Shown here: positions 8,848 through 17,472 of the stretch, piece after piece
How the letters are laid out: each line of letters starts with the position of its first letter
Numbering within the stretch: the first letter of the stretch is position 1
NCBI GenBank assembly: GCA_029260825.1
Contig: JAJDCM010000151.1
Location: 1 to 43,219, forward strand
Reading direction: 5' to 3'
Source: Planctomycetota bacterium
Lineage (GTDB): Bacteria; Planctomycetota; JACOTG01; JAJDCM01
Length of the DNA: 43,219 bases
The notes under the pieces: generated by a model
What the model saw: only the letters and a program-made list of their open reading frames with translations
The model's database searches: none
Told to the model about the DNA's origin: nothing
Program-made: the position numbers and the translations under genes

Positions 8848-8897
8848 TTGCGACGTGGTGCGTCACCATGCGACCCAGTGCATCAGGGTGCGACGGA
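8848..8897. repeat. 10-bp periodic tandem array (5 units)
   Basis: Five consecutive 10-base units share the core TGCGWC: ttgcgacgtg, gtgcgtcacc, atgcgaccca, gtgcatcagg, gtgcgacgga. Two further units of the same kind lie at 8781-8800 (gtgcgtcgca, ttgtgtcaac). The 10-base period is close to one helical turn, so a repeated protein site on one face of the DNA is possible. Its location, about 340 nt before the giant secreted gene, would suit an operator array. Confidence 0.6.
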
Positions 8898-9096
8898 GCG
8901 GACGACGAGAACTCGCGACAATCAGCTTGGGAAGCTGAAGGCTGTCGTTGGAAGTGGTTGAGAGGTTTGGCTTTGCAAAACTAGGGTTGTCAACTCCCGC
9001 AGTTTTGCCGGTAGATCGCGCAAGTCGTTTCACAGCTAACCTTTATCGATCCGGGAATGCTCTTTGCTGCGATTTTAGCTCTAACTTTGATTGTAT

Positions 9097-9114
9097 CTGA
9101 ATCACCTGAATCAC
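9097..9114 (+). repeat. 9-bp direct repeat
   Basis: CTGAATCAC occurs twice in tandem and is followed by the related CTATCACC. It lies about 120 nt before the ATG at 9235. Function unknown. Confidence 0.4.
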
Positions 9115-9220
9115 CTATCACCATCCACGTTTTTTAAGTCGTCATTGCTTACACAAGCTCTGGGCAGGTCAGAGCGGCTCCGGTATCCTAGGGTCGTCCC
9201 AATCGCCAGAATCAGTCATT

Positions 9221-9227
9221 GGAGAAG
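9221..9227 (+). promoter_or_regulatory. Ribosome binding site fixing the start of the giant Ig-like gene
   Basis: GGAGAAG with a 7-nt spacer before ATG 9235. The next residues form a signal peptide, which supports this start over the earlier in-frame TTG at 9091. Confidence 0.65.
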
Positions 9228-9234
9228 CTCATTC

Positions 9235-12200
9235 ATGTTCGCTCCGAACCCCGCCCGAGGTCTGTGTTTTCGCTTCCCTCTCCTTGTCGCTGTCGTCCTC
9301 GTTATAATCAGCACCCACTCCACCTTGGCACAACAACAGGAACTCCCCGAGAATTCCTCTGAGTCACCGCCACCAGCCCCCACCCTTCGTTCCCACCCTG
9401 CACTTACAACGGAGCTGACAGCGACGCTTCACGGCGAGACGATCGACGGTGTTTCTATCGAAGTGGTAGGCCCAACAGGCACGACAAACGCAAACTTATA
9501 TGCACTCGCTTCCAAAGATAACCCGCGAGGAGAAGGGGTTGCGGCGTTCCGCACTCAGTTAGATCTCCGCCCCAACTCCATCAACGACGTTCTCTTCACG
9601 GCGATCACCTCCACTGGAATTCGCAGTGCTCCCACAACAACGACCATCATCCACGACACAGAAGCTCCTGAACTCTTTATCGACTTTCCAAGACCCGGCG
9701 ATGTCATTGCGACCGATCACGTGGATGTCTTTGGAAGGGTCAGTGATCGACTAAGCGGATTCATGGGCCTTCGAGTCGCCATTCAAGGAGCAGGGGCTCA
9801 ATTCATAGAAGCAGAAGTAGACATCGGCATCGGAAGCAACGGGACCTTCCTAGCTGAACAAGTCCCCATCGCCGTCGATGGGACAACAAGACTCCGTGCC
9901 TTTGCGATCGATCACCTCCAGAATCAAACGCTTGCCTCTGTTGAAGTGATCCAGGAAACCCCATTGGGCGCCCAGATGGTGGAGATTTCGGGAAGCCGTC
10001 AACAAGGCCCCATCGGAACAGAACTACTTCAGCCCCTCCGCGTTCAAGTCCTGAACACAGACGGAAGCGTTTTCGAAAACAAGATTGTGACGTTTGAAGT
10101 CACCCGGTCCAATGGCCTACTCCGATCCATTGATGATCCAAACACACTTAACAGAAGCCTTCAGATTCGAACGGATCCCAACGGCATGGCTGATGCACTG
10201 TGGACCCTGGGGAGCGACTCCGGCTGCGGGAACAATCGTGTCGTCGCTACCTCGACCTCCATTGCGGCGCCTGTCACTTTCTGTGCTTCGGCCACGCCAG
10301 GACCTGGAACACAAATCAACATTGCGACTGGAAACGATCAGCAAGTCGAAGTCGGGACCATTGCTCCAGAGGCTCTTCGAGTCTGGGTAAGCGACAGCTG
10401 TAACCCGATCGCCGAGATTCCGGTTACCTTCATAGTTGTCCGAGGAAGCGGCTTCGTAAACGGGGAGAGCTTTGCAACCGTCTCGACCAGTGCGACCGGA
10501 CATGCGGAAGTCGAGTTCATGCTAGGACCCGATCCAGGGAACAATATTGTCGAGGCGACGTACTCGGGAAATCTCGGCCCCTCGTCCACATTCTTCATAT
10601 ACGGGCATGCCCGACAACCTGGCTCTCCCACAAGTTTCACTGGGGTTGTCCTGGATAACTCGCGAACTCCCATCGTGAATGCTGAGTGCGTTCTTGAACA
10701 AGGAGACACTTCCCTTACCAAGCTGACAAATGCAGCGGGTCGTTTTCAATTCGAAAATATCCCTTTCGCGGGCCCCGCCCACCTTCTAGTTGACGGCTCT
10801 CCGGGTGGGAGAATCCACTCGACTCGAGGCACACCGTCGTTTCCCTCCCTCGAATACAGTATCGTCCTCATTCCCAACACGGAGAACTCCCTCCCTCGGC
10901 CTGTCCTGCTCCCTCCACTTACCAGCCCTGCCGTCGAGTACCAAGGTCAGGGAACGGTGGAGTTGACAGTCAACGGAATCGATGGACTCAAGATGATCCT
11001 TCGGGATGGAACAGAAGTCGAGAAGGCTGACGGGAGTTTAGTCAGTCCCAGCAATCCCATCTTCCTGTCCTTGAACCAAGTTCATCATGACGACATGCCC
11101 ATGCCCATGCCAGACGGCGCGTCTCCTCCGTTCGCCTGGACACTGCAGCCAGCAGGGACTCATTTCGAACCACCGCTCGAGATCGAGTATCCGAATATGA
11201 ACGGCCTCCCCCCAGGGTCGATTTCCTATTTCTTGAGCTTTGATCATGACACGAATCGATTTGAAATCGTCGGAAGTGGTCAGGTGTCAGCAAACGGCTC
11301 ACTTATTCGAAGCGACCCGGGGACCGGAATCGCCAAGGCCGGCTGGGGAGGAAGTTGTCCTCCATACTCGGTCTCTGGAGATGTCGAAGGCGATGATGAG
11401 GAAGATGATGATCCTCCATGCCCGGAGGCAGAGGGAGTTCGGCTTGCTGTCCTTCCAGACAATGGATTCGAAGTGAGCTCAGACCTTTCCTCCACGTACA
11501 TTGTCGCACTCGTCACCCGCCCCGATCCCAACACTCCGGACGAAGAAATTCCAATCGAGGGTGCGACGATCGAGTGGGAGTTCGCCATCGGAAACGGCAC
11601 CCTATCCAGCCCGACCTCCGACACCGATGAGTTCGGCGCTGCAGTCGTGGAAGTCTTTCTTCCTCAGCATGCAGGACGCCCTTTCTCCATCCGCGCCGGC
11701 CTGACCCAAGCCCCGATCTACGGTATGGACGTCGAGTTCTCTCTCACCCAGCGATCGGGCACCTTCTTCGTCGTCCCTGGTAATCCAGCGACGATCACCA
11801 TGGAGCGGTCAAAGGATTTCTATAGCGCGGATGCAACGGATTCGGTCGAGATCAACGCCCTCGTTGTCGACAGCGCCGGCAACACCGTCGCCGACGGGAC
11901 ATTCCTCGACTGGTCCCTGGACGATTCCACTACGGACTTCGTGGAGCGTGACGAAGAAACCCGCGACGGCATGATCTCCGCAACCTTACGTGCTCCTGAG
12001 ATGGCCTACTCCCAGATCATCCATCTCGATGGCGGGACCGCCACCGCATCCGATGTGATGTTCGTGACACGATCTGATGCCACCTTGATCGCAAGTAGGA
12101 ACACCCTCGACCTCGCGCTATCCGAGTCCGCCACTCTTTCCGCGACCGTGGAGGCCGCTGACGGCACGCCCGTATTCTGGACAGTCTCCAATGGTAACCT

Positions 12201-14421
12201 CTCCACTGATTCGGAGGTGTCCGGAGGGAGAATCCAGGCCACGCTTTCTTCCACCGGCGCTCAGCTCGGGCTGGTCGCCGTGACCGCCACTGTCGCGGGA
12301 GACCTATTACTCGTTTGGCAGGGCACGTTCATCTCCAGCCAGGGCCTCGCAGCTGGCCCCCAGCACCAGGTCCTCGTCGGCGACGAGACCACGGATGGGA
12401 TCGAGACGATTATTTGGGAGAACGGAGTCACCCGGCGAATTCCCTACAAGGCCTCCACCCCTTTCTTCATCTCGGGTCCGCCCGACTCGACCATCCAGGT
12501 CACGCTTCCCGACAGCCCGATTCTCGAAGGATACACGTTCGAATCTCAGTCCGGCGGCACCGTCCCGGCAGCGGTTGGAACTACGTCCATGATCCTCGGC
12601 GGCGCCGAACTCGTGACAACGAAGCCTCACCTCGGGTCATCTTCACTTCATCTCGACGGATCGGACGCTCCTCAGATTGCCCATTCGAACACGATCAACT
12701 TCCTCTCTAGTTTCGACATCAGTCTCTGGGTGTGTCCCGAGATCGGTGATGCCAACATCCTCCGCAAGGGAAACGCATGGCAGCTTGAGTTGCTTTCCGA
12801 CTTGACGGTCCAGGCAACGATCATGACGAGCGATGGGGTCTTCACGGCCACAACGAGCCGCCCCGTATCTCTACAGAGCTGGTCCGCCATCGGACTCCAG
12901 CTTCAAGATGATGTCCTTCGAGTCTTCGCCGGCAGTGACCACGCAGAGACTCCGGTCACCGGAAGCCTCACCCAGAACGGGGCGCCACTCCTCATCGGAG
13001 AGGCGTATTCCGGCCAGATCGATGACCTTTCTTTCCGATCGCAACCAGGCTCTCACTCCTTGGTGCGGTTCGAGGATCTCGATGGGGCCGGGCAAGTGCG
13101 GACGGATAGCACAGGTGCAACAACGATTCGGATTCTCTCTCGTGGGACTCTTGACGGGACCGACTTGACCGCATTCGCCGAGATTTCCCTCTTTCTGGAG
13201 ATCCCTGGGAGTCTTCGTGGTGGGTTCTTCAGTCGGCTGGCATTGCGAACAAAACAAGCTGCAGTTGCAGTCGCGGATCGCGTTGCGGTCTTCCTAGGGG
13301 TCCAGGATCCCGAGAATGCAAAAGAAACCGCGGTCGCCATGTATGGGGGTGTCCTTGCGATCGGTGACTATGGTGCACTTGTCAAGAACGCTTGGCGGTT
13401 TGGGACCCGGCTTGCCGGCGGTTCTGGTGAACCTGTCAACACACCTGAAGTGATCTTCTCCGGAATCGGGCTGCTGACAACGTTCTTTCCGGTCGCAGAC
13501 GCAGTTGTCGCCTCGCTACGGTCTATCGCTTCCCTCCTTGGCGACACGCCACTTCTCCGGCTGCTCGGAAGGCGCATTACCAAACACTTTACCAGAGGAG
13601 AACTCCCGCCCGCGTCCGAGGTAGCATTGATTCACGCAATGGCCGATAGCCCCGACTTAGCCATACGACTCGATAGCATCCTCACTGATGAAGCCTTACT
13701 TGAAACCACCATACGAGTCTTCGAACGACTGGACTCGGAGTTCCTACTAAACCTCCTTGTCAGACTCGAGAATACTCCTGTGTCAGTCCGAGAGAATGTT
13801 GTCCGGTTTATCTCCACCATCGATGAAGAGGTGATCGCCGCAATTCGACTCGACCCCGCATACGGCAACCGAGTTCTCGATGGACTCGCAGCCACCTTTA
13901 GCCGCGATGTTTCGTTCCCACTCCTCAACCTCGCTGTTAAGAACCCAGATGGCTACATTCGGTCTACGTACAGTCCAATTGCCTTGCTAGATGACTTGCC
14001 TCTGATTGCTGATGCGGAACGATTCCAAGATCTGCTCGCAAAAATGCCAAAGCACAACAACCCAGGCTACATGACCGAGGCACGACATGCGGCAACCCTT
14101 CGACGGAATGGCGCCAAGAGAATCTCACTTACCACAATCTTCAATAGTCAAGCCGGCAAGACGGACTTCGACATTATCGCCAGATTTCCCAACGGAGCCG
14201 TGGAATATGCCGAGACGAAGTTTGGGCGCTTCACTTTGACCGAGCTAGAAACGTGGGTTAACAAAGTGCGAAAAGCCACAATCAGCAAACCGAATGTTCA
14301 AATTCGCTACTACTACAACAGCAACAGTAACTTTCGGCCTTCGCAGGAAATACTGGACAAGTTCCTTGAGTACACCCGCGATCCCGCAATCAACTTCGCC
14401 GCCATCCCTACCCCTTTCTAG
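9235..14421 (+). CDS. Giant secreted Ig-like/LamG protein with C-terminal PD-(D/E)XK nuclease-like domain
   Basis: 1728 residues. Signal peptide about 1-32, cleaved near STLA/QQQ. Then an Ig-like domain (about 138-244), two Big-1-like domains (253-355, 360-460) with the V-T-F-x-V core, a carboxypeptidase-regulatory-like domain (462-539), a block ending FDHDTNRFEIVGSG...SDPGTGIAKAGW (near 640-705), an Asp/Glu-rich linker, three more Big-1-like units (to about 1040) and a LamG-like fold (about 1122-1275). Residues 1329-1455 are a hydrophobic, Gly/Ala-rich helical region and 1455-1600 is helical. The last ~120 residues have Glu1615, TDFDII (Asp1644, Asp1646) and EYAETK (Glu1660, Lys1662), followed by a helix and VQIRYYYN: the order of a PD-(D/E)XK nuclease. 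This is the architecture of a polymorphic-toxin-like effector. Stop and next ATG abut. No immunity gene is recognised. Toxin function is inferred. Confidence 0.72.
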   Translation: MFAPNPARGLCFRFPLLVAVVLVIISTHSTLAQQQELPENSSESPPPAPTLRSHPALTTELTATLHGETIDGVSIEVVGPTGTTNANLYALASKDNPRGEGVAAFRTQLDLRPNSINDVLFTAITSTGIRSAPTTTTIIHDTEAPELFIDFPRPGDVIATDHVDVFGRVSDRLSGFMGLRVAIQGAGAQFIEAEVDIGIGSNGTFLAEQVPIAVDGTTRLRAFAIDHLQNQTLASVEVIQETPLGAQMVEISGSRQQGPIGTELLQPLRVQVLNTDGSVFENKIVTFEVTRSNGLLRSIDDPNTLNRSLQIRTDPNGMADALWTLGSDSGCGNNRVVATSTSIAAPVTFCASATPGPGTQINIATGNDQQVEVGTIAPEALRVWVSDSCNPIAEIPVTFIVVRGSGFVNGESFATVSTSATGHAEVEFMLGPDPGNNIVEATYSGNLGPSSTFFIYGHARQPGSPTSFTGVVLDNSRTPIVNAECVLEQGDTSLTKLTNAAGRFQFENIPFAGPAHLLVDGSPGGRIHSTRGTPSFPSLEYSIVLIPNTENSLPRPVLLPPLTSPAVEYQGQGTVELTVNGIDGLKMILRDGTEVEKADGSLVSPSNPIFLSLNQVHHDDMPMPMPDGASPPFAWTLQPAGTHFEPPLEIEYPNMNGLPPGSISYFLSFDHDTNRFEIVGSGQVSANGSLIRSDPGTGIAKAGWGGSCPPYSVSGDVEGDDEEDDDPPCPEAEGVRLAVLPDNGFEVSSDLSSTYIVALVTRPDPNTPDEEIPIEGATIEWEFAIGNGTLSSPTSDTDEFGAAVVEVFLPQHAGRPFSIRAGLTQAPIYGMDVEFSLTQRSGTFFVVPGNPATITMERSKDFYSADATDSVEINALVVDSAGNTVADGTFLDWSLDDSTTDFVERDEETRDGMISATLRAPEMAYSQIIHLDGGTATASDVMFVTRSDATLIASRNTLDLALSESATLSATVEAADGTPVFWTVSNGNLSTDSEVSGGRIQATLSSTGAQLGLVAVTATVAGDLLLVWQGTFISSQGLAAGPQHQVLVGDETTDGIETIIWENGVTRRIPYKASTPFFISGPPDSTIQVTLPDSPILEGYTFESQSGGTVPAAVGTTSMILGGAELVTTKPHLGSSSLHLDGSDAPQIAHSNTINFLSSFDISLWVCPEIGDANILRKGNAWQLELLSDLTVQATIMTSDGVFTATTSRPVSLQSWSAIGLQLQDDVLRVFAGSDHAETPVTGSLTQNGAPLLIGEAYSGQIDDLSFRSQPGSHSLVRFEDLDGAGQVRTDSTGATTIRILSRGTLDGTDLTAFAEISLFLEIPGSLRGGFFSRLALRTKQAAVAVADRVAVFLGVQDPENAKETAVAMYGGVLAIGDYGALVKNAWRFGTRLAGGSGEPVNTPEVIFSGIGLLTTFFPVADAVVASLRSIASLLGDTPLLRLLGRRITKHFTRGELPPASEVALIHAMADSPDLAIRLDSILTDEALLETTIRVFERLDSEFLLNLLVRLENTPVSVRENVVRFISTIDEEVIAAIRLDPAYGNRVLDGLAATFSRDVSFPLLNLAVKNPDGYIRSTYSPIALLDDLPLIADAERFQDLLAKMPKHNNPGYMTEARHAATLRRNGAKRISLTTIFNSQAGKTDFDIIARFPNGAVEYAETKFGRFTLTELETWVNKVRKATISKPNVQIRYYYNSNSNFRPSQEILDKFLEYTRDPAINFAAIPTPF

Positions 14422-17400
14422 ATGAAACGCAATATGCATATCTTCTATATGAGTAGGCCCCGCACACTACTTATTATTCCGCTTTTGGCATTACTGACTA
14501 CAACATGCTCATCCCCATTGAGCGCCCAACTGGACGAAACCTGGACCCTCACCGTTGGCGGACAAACCGTCCGTCCAAATCCTAACAGCACATTCCGCAT
14601 CTCCAATATTTCGTCCATCGACGCAACTGGACTTGGAGGTGCGCCCGACTTTCTCAGCGACGATCTCTTCCGCGTCGAAGGTGTCGGCGAAATTGACGGC
14701 GTCCCGCACTACGTCTACAGCGAACCCTTTCGGATCCTCAATCGATCAACCTATCGAATCCAAGATCTCGTTTTCACCACGGATCCGCCCCCGGAGATCA
14801 TCGCGTCGATTCGAGCGGATGGACCCGCAGCGTTGCACCCGGGAGATGTGGATCAATGGTCGGTGACAGCGATTAATCCTGCGGGAAGCGAACGCCCGAT
14901 TACCGCTGCCGATAGTGGAACGGTGTACGTGAGCAGTCGTCGAGAGATTCTCAGTGTTGGAGTTGATGGAGAAATATCGGCTGTCTCTCCCGGCATCGCA
15001 CTTGTTTCCATTCGAAATCAGGGTGTGACCGCCGTAAAAAGAGTCGAAGTGTTGAGCCCCCCAGTGATGTCCGAAGTCGAGGGGTTTGTCCAATTCGAGG
15101 ACGGAACACCCGTCCTGAATGCTGTGCTAAGTCTCGAGAACGAAGTCAGAGCTTCGAGCGACAATCAGGGATTTTTTTACTTCAACTTCGAAGGTGCTCA
15201 AGGTCCGATTTCTTTGTCCGCGTCCTTCTCCGACCAAGACAACGATTATCGTGGCCGTTCGGAGCTTCGGCAGATCGTACCCAATGGTTTGACGGACGCC
15301 GGTATCATCGTAGTTCGACGATTCGAAATCGGGAACCTCTTTCCTCATCCTACCTATTTGGAAACTGATCCTGCGCGCTCATCCTACATTCAAGGAAGGG
15401 TCGCCCTTGGTGATTTCAATCGAGACGGTAGGGCTGACGTAGCCATGACTCAAACCGTTAACGCTGCTTACGGCGAACTTGTTGTTCAGTACGCTGCGGA
15501 GTCCGGACGACTCGACACTACGCGGCGCTATGGAGATCTCTTCGTTACGGCAAGCCCACTCGATGCCGGAGACCTGGACGGAGACCAGGACCTCGATATG
15601 GTAGAGGCTGCAATTGGTGGATTGAAGAGATGGGACAACAACGGAATTGGCGAGTTCACCCCAAATTTTGTGGACTTCCAGTTTTCGGATATTAGGGCAC
15701 TTCGTGTTTTCGACCTAAACAACGACGGACTTGCGGATGCTATTTTTAGTCAGGGTGAGCGATTTGGCCGAAACTTCCACGTGGCTCTCAACAACAGCGG
15801 TTCATTCAATGCCGGGTCTACTGCCTACAGTTTTCAGCAAGCATCTTACGGAATCGAATTTGCCGATATGGATGACGACGATGATATCGATATCGTAGCC
15901 CTTACGAGAGATTCGAATAATCCAGCAACCATTGAGATCTTAACAAACAACGGAGAGGGACTCTTTCAGCTCGAAGAACCAATACTCCTACCTGATGTAG
16001 CGATAAGCAATCGGATTGCACCCCTTGCCATTGTGGAGGCGACAGGTGACACAGCCCCCGACTTTGCAACAACCACAGCCAATAGTGGCTCCACTGACGA
16101 CCTCCTACTTTACGCGAACACTGGATCAGGAACAGGATTTCAGCTGATAGATCGGCACCCCGGAGTCTCTTGGGTGGATCTCGCCGGAGACCTAGATCTT
16201 GACGGCGATGCTGACCTAGTCACCCGAACAGTTTCACCGGCCCTTGGGGGAACTTCTCTTTTTCAATTCACCGTTTTCGAGAACAATATTGGAAGCCTGA
16301 CAAGATCCCACGATGTGAGTACACACCCCCGCAGTCAGTTCCAAAGCTTGGCTGATATTGACGGTGACGGCCTCCTCGACATCGTTCGAAGCGGACTCCA
16401 AGACGGATACAGCCTACTGATGAGCAGCGAATCAGAAGGATTCATCGGTGAAGATTATCTTTTCCTTCAAAACCCCGCACATCGGATCGTTGCTGGCGAT
16501 CTAGATGGAGATGGCGACCAAGATGTTTTGGCAACGTCCGGCTCATCTAGCAACGTCCTCGACGTGTCGGTTCTCCTTAATGATCAAGACGGGTTGTTCT
16601 GCGAAGAAGCCTTGATTCCCGTCGGATCCTCAATCAACCGACTTGGGGTGCAAGATCTCGATGGAAACGGTTCACTGGATATCGTCTGCCTTACAGATGG
16701 GCCGTCAGAATTGTTGCTGTTCTCCAATCGGGGCCAAGGAGTCTTCGATCTCTTAAGTACACATCCCGTTGGTTCTTCTCCGCTAGACGTGGAGTTTCTG
16801 GACGTGGACGAAAATGGCTTGGTGGACGTTGTCGTTGGGACAACTAGCGGCGTCTTGCCGCTCCTCCAGACAACAACAGGAGTATTCTCCCTGGGAGCCG
16901 AATTCCCGACCACTGGGATCGTGCGCAATTTGGTCGTATGCGATGTCACCGATGATGGACGGCCAGACCTAGTAACCGCCCAGGATGAGCTTCGCGTTCT
17001 TACCGCCTTGGGTGGCGGTTCTTTTTTCGAGGAAGATGGAATGGTGGCCCTCTCGCCCAACTCTCCACTCGGCGCCGGTGATCTGAACGGCGATGGAGAT
17101 TGCGACATCGTCGTTGGCAACGGCTTCGATGACACTCTCATGGTTTTTATAAACAACAGCGGCATGCTCGTCCACGACTTGGATTATTCCCTAAAAAGCG
17201 ATCTCAGTGATCTAGACCTCTTTGACGTTGATGACGACGGCACGCTGGACATCGTAGGGTCCCTCCTCTCCAGCGTTTCAAGCACTGTGGTCTTTCGCAA
17301 CCCAATGAATACCGGAGAGCTGAAGGTCGAATTCTATGGCGGAACGCTGGCAGGGGCCCCCTCTTTCAACGTTGTAATCGTCGACGCTGATCAAGACGGA

Positions 17401-17472
17401 CATTGGGACCTTGTCACGACTCACCGGGGAAGCAATGTCATCGGTGTGCTTCGCAACCAGCTACCTGACTAG
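14422..17472 (+). CDS. Secreted FG-GAP/VCBS beta-propeller protein, copy 1
   Basis: 1016 residues. Signal peptide cleaved near LSA/QLDETW (residue 35-36). About 36-130 is a conserved N-terminal module of unknown role (QLDETWTLTVGGQTVRPNP), then a Big-2-like domain (to about 215) and a carboxypeptidase-regulatory-like domain (about 217-255). From about 325 to the end there are 14 FG-GAP/VCBS motifs, such as LGDFNRDGRADV, AGDLDGDGDQDV and AGDLNGDGDCDI, with calcium-binding D-x-D-x-D-G-x-x-D loops; one is degenerate (VEATGDTAPDF). Fourteen would fit two seven-bladed propellers. Such proteins serve in adhesion or surface recognition. The start abuts the stop of the giant gene. The ribosome site is weak, and ATG 14449 is an alternative start. 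Confidence 0.85.
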   Translation: MKRNMHIFYMSRPRTLLIIPLLALLTTTCSSPLSAQLDETWTLTVGGQTVRPNPNSTFRISNISSIDATGLGGAPDFLSDDLFRVEGVGEIDGVPHYVYSEPFRILNRSTYRIQDLVFTTDPPPEIIASIRADGPAALHPGDVDQWSVTAINPAGSERPITAADSGTVYVSSRREILSVGVDGEISAVSPGIALVSIRNQGVTAVKRVEVLSPPVMSEVEGFVQFEDGTPVLNAVLSLENEVRASSDNQGFFYFNFEGAQGPISLSASFSDQDNDYRGRSELRQIVPNGLTDAGIIVVRRFEIGNLFPHPTYLETDPARSSYIQGRVALGDFNRDGRADVAMTQTVNAAYGELVVQYAAESGRLDTTRRYGDLFVTASPLDAGDLDGDQDLDMVEAAIGGLKRWDNNGIGEFTPNFVDFQFSDIRALRVFDLNNDGLADAIFSQGERFGRNFHVALNNSGSFNAGSTAYSFQQASYGIEFADMDDDDDIDIVALTRDSNNPATIEILTNNGEGLFQLEEPILLPDVAISNRIAPLAIVEATGDTAPDFATTTANSGSTDDLLLYANTGSGTGFQLIDRHPGVSWVDLAGDLDLDGDADLVTRTVSPALGGTSLFQFTVFENNIGSLTRSHDVSTHPRSQFQSLADIDGDGLLDIVRSGLQDGYSLLMSSESEGFIGEDYLFLQNPAHRIVAGDLDGDGDQDVLATSGSSSNVLDVSVLLNDQDGLFCEEALIPVGSSINRLGVQDLDGNGSLDIVCLTDGPSELLLFSNRGQGVFDLLSTHPVGSSPLDVEFLDVDENGLVDVVVGTTSGVLPLLQTTTGVFSLGAEFPTTGIVRNLVVCDVTDDGRPDLVTAQDELRVLTALGGGSFFEEDGMVALSPNSPLGAGDLNGDGDCDIVVGNGFDDTLMVFINNSGMLVHDLDYSLKSDLSDLDLFDVDDDGTLDIVGSLLSSVSSTVVFRNPMNTGELKVEFYGGTLAGAPSFNVVIVDADQDGHWDLVTTHRGSNVIGVLRNQLPD

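Larger units (their letters stand above)
8502..9234. other. 733-base non-coding stretch at the left edge of the island
   Basis: No convincing coding region in either strand. It holds a 10-bp periodic array (8848-8897) with two more units at 8781-8800, a 14-bp palindrome (8799-8812) and a short 9-bp direct repeat (9097-9114). It probably carries the promoter of the 9235 gene, but I could not pick out a confident -35/-10 pair. The frame of the 9235 gene stays open upstream to 9091 without a good ribosome site. Confidence 0.6.

Noticed and set aside
8848..8897. CRISPR-like array
   Set aside because: The units are only 10 bp, imperfect and without spacers; no cas gene is near.
9091..9234. In-frame extension upstream of the giant gene (TTG start at 9091)
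   Set aside because: No ribosome site, and it would put 48 polar residues before a normal signal peptide. ATG 9235 has GGAGAAG at 7 nt.
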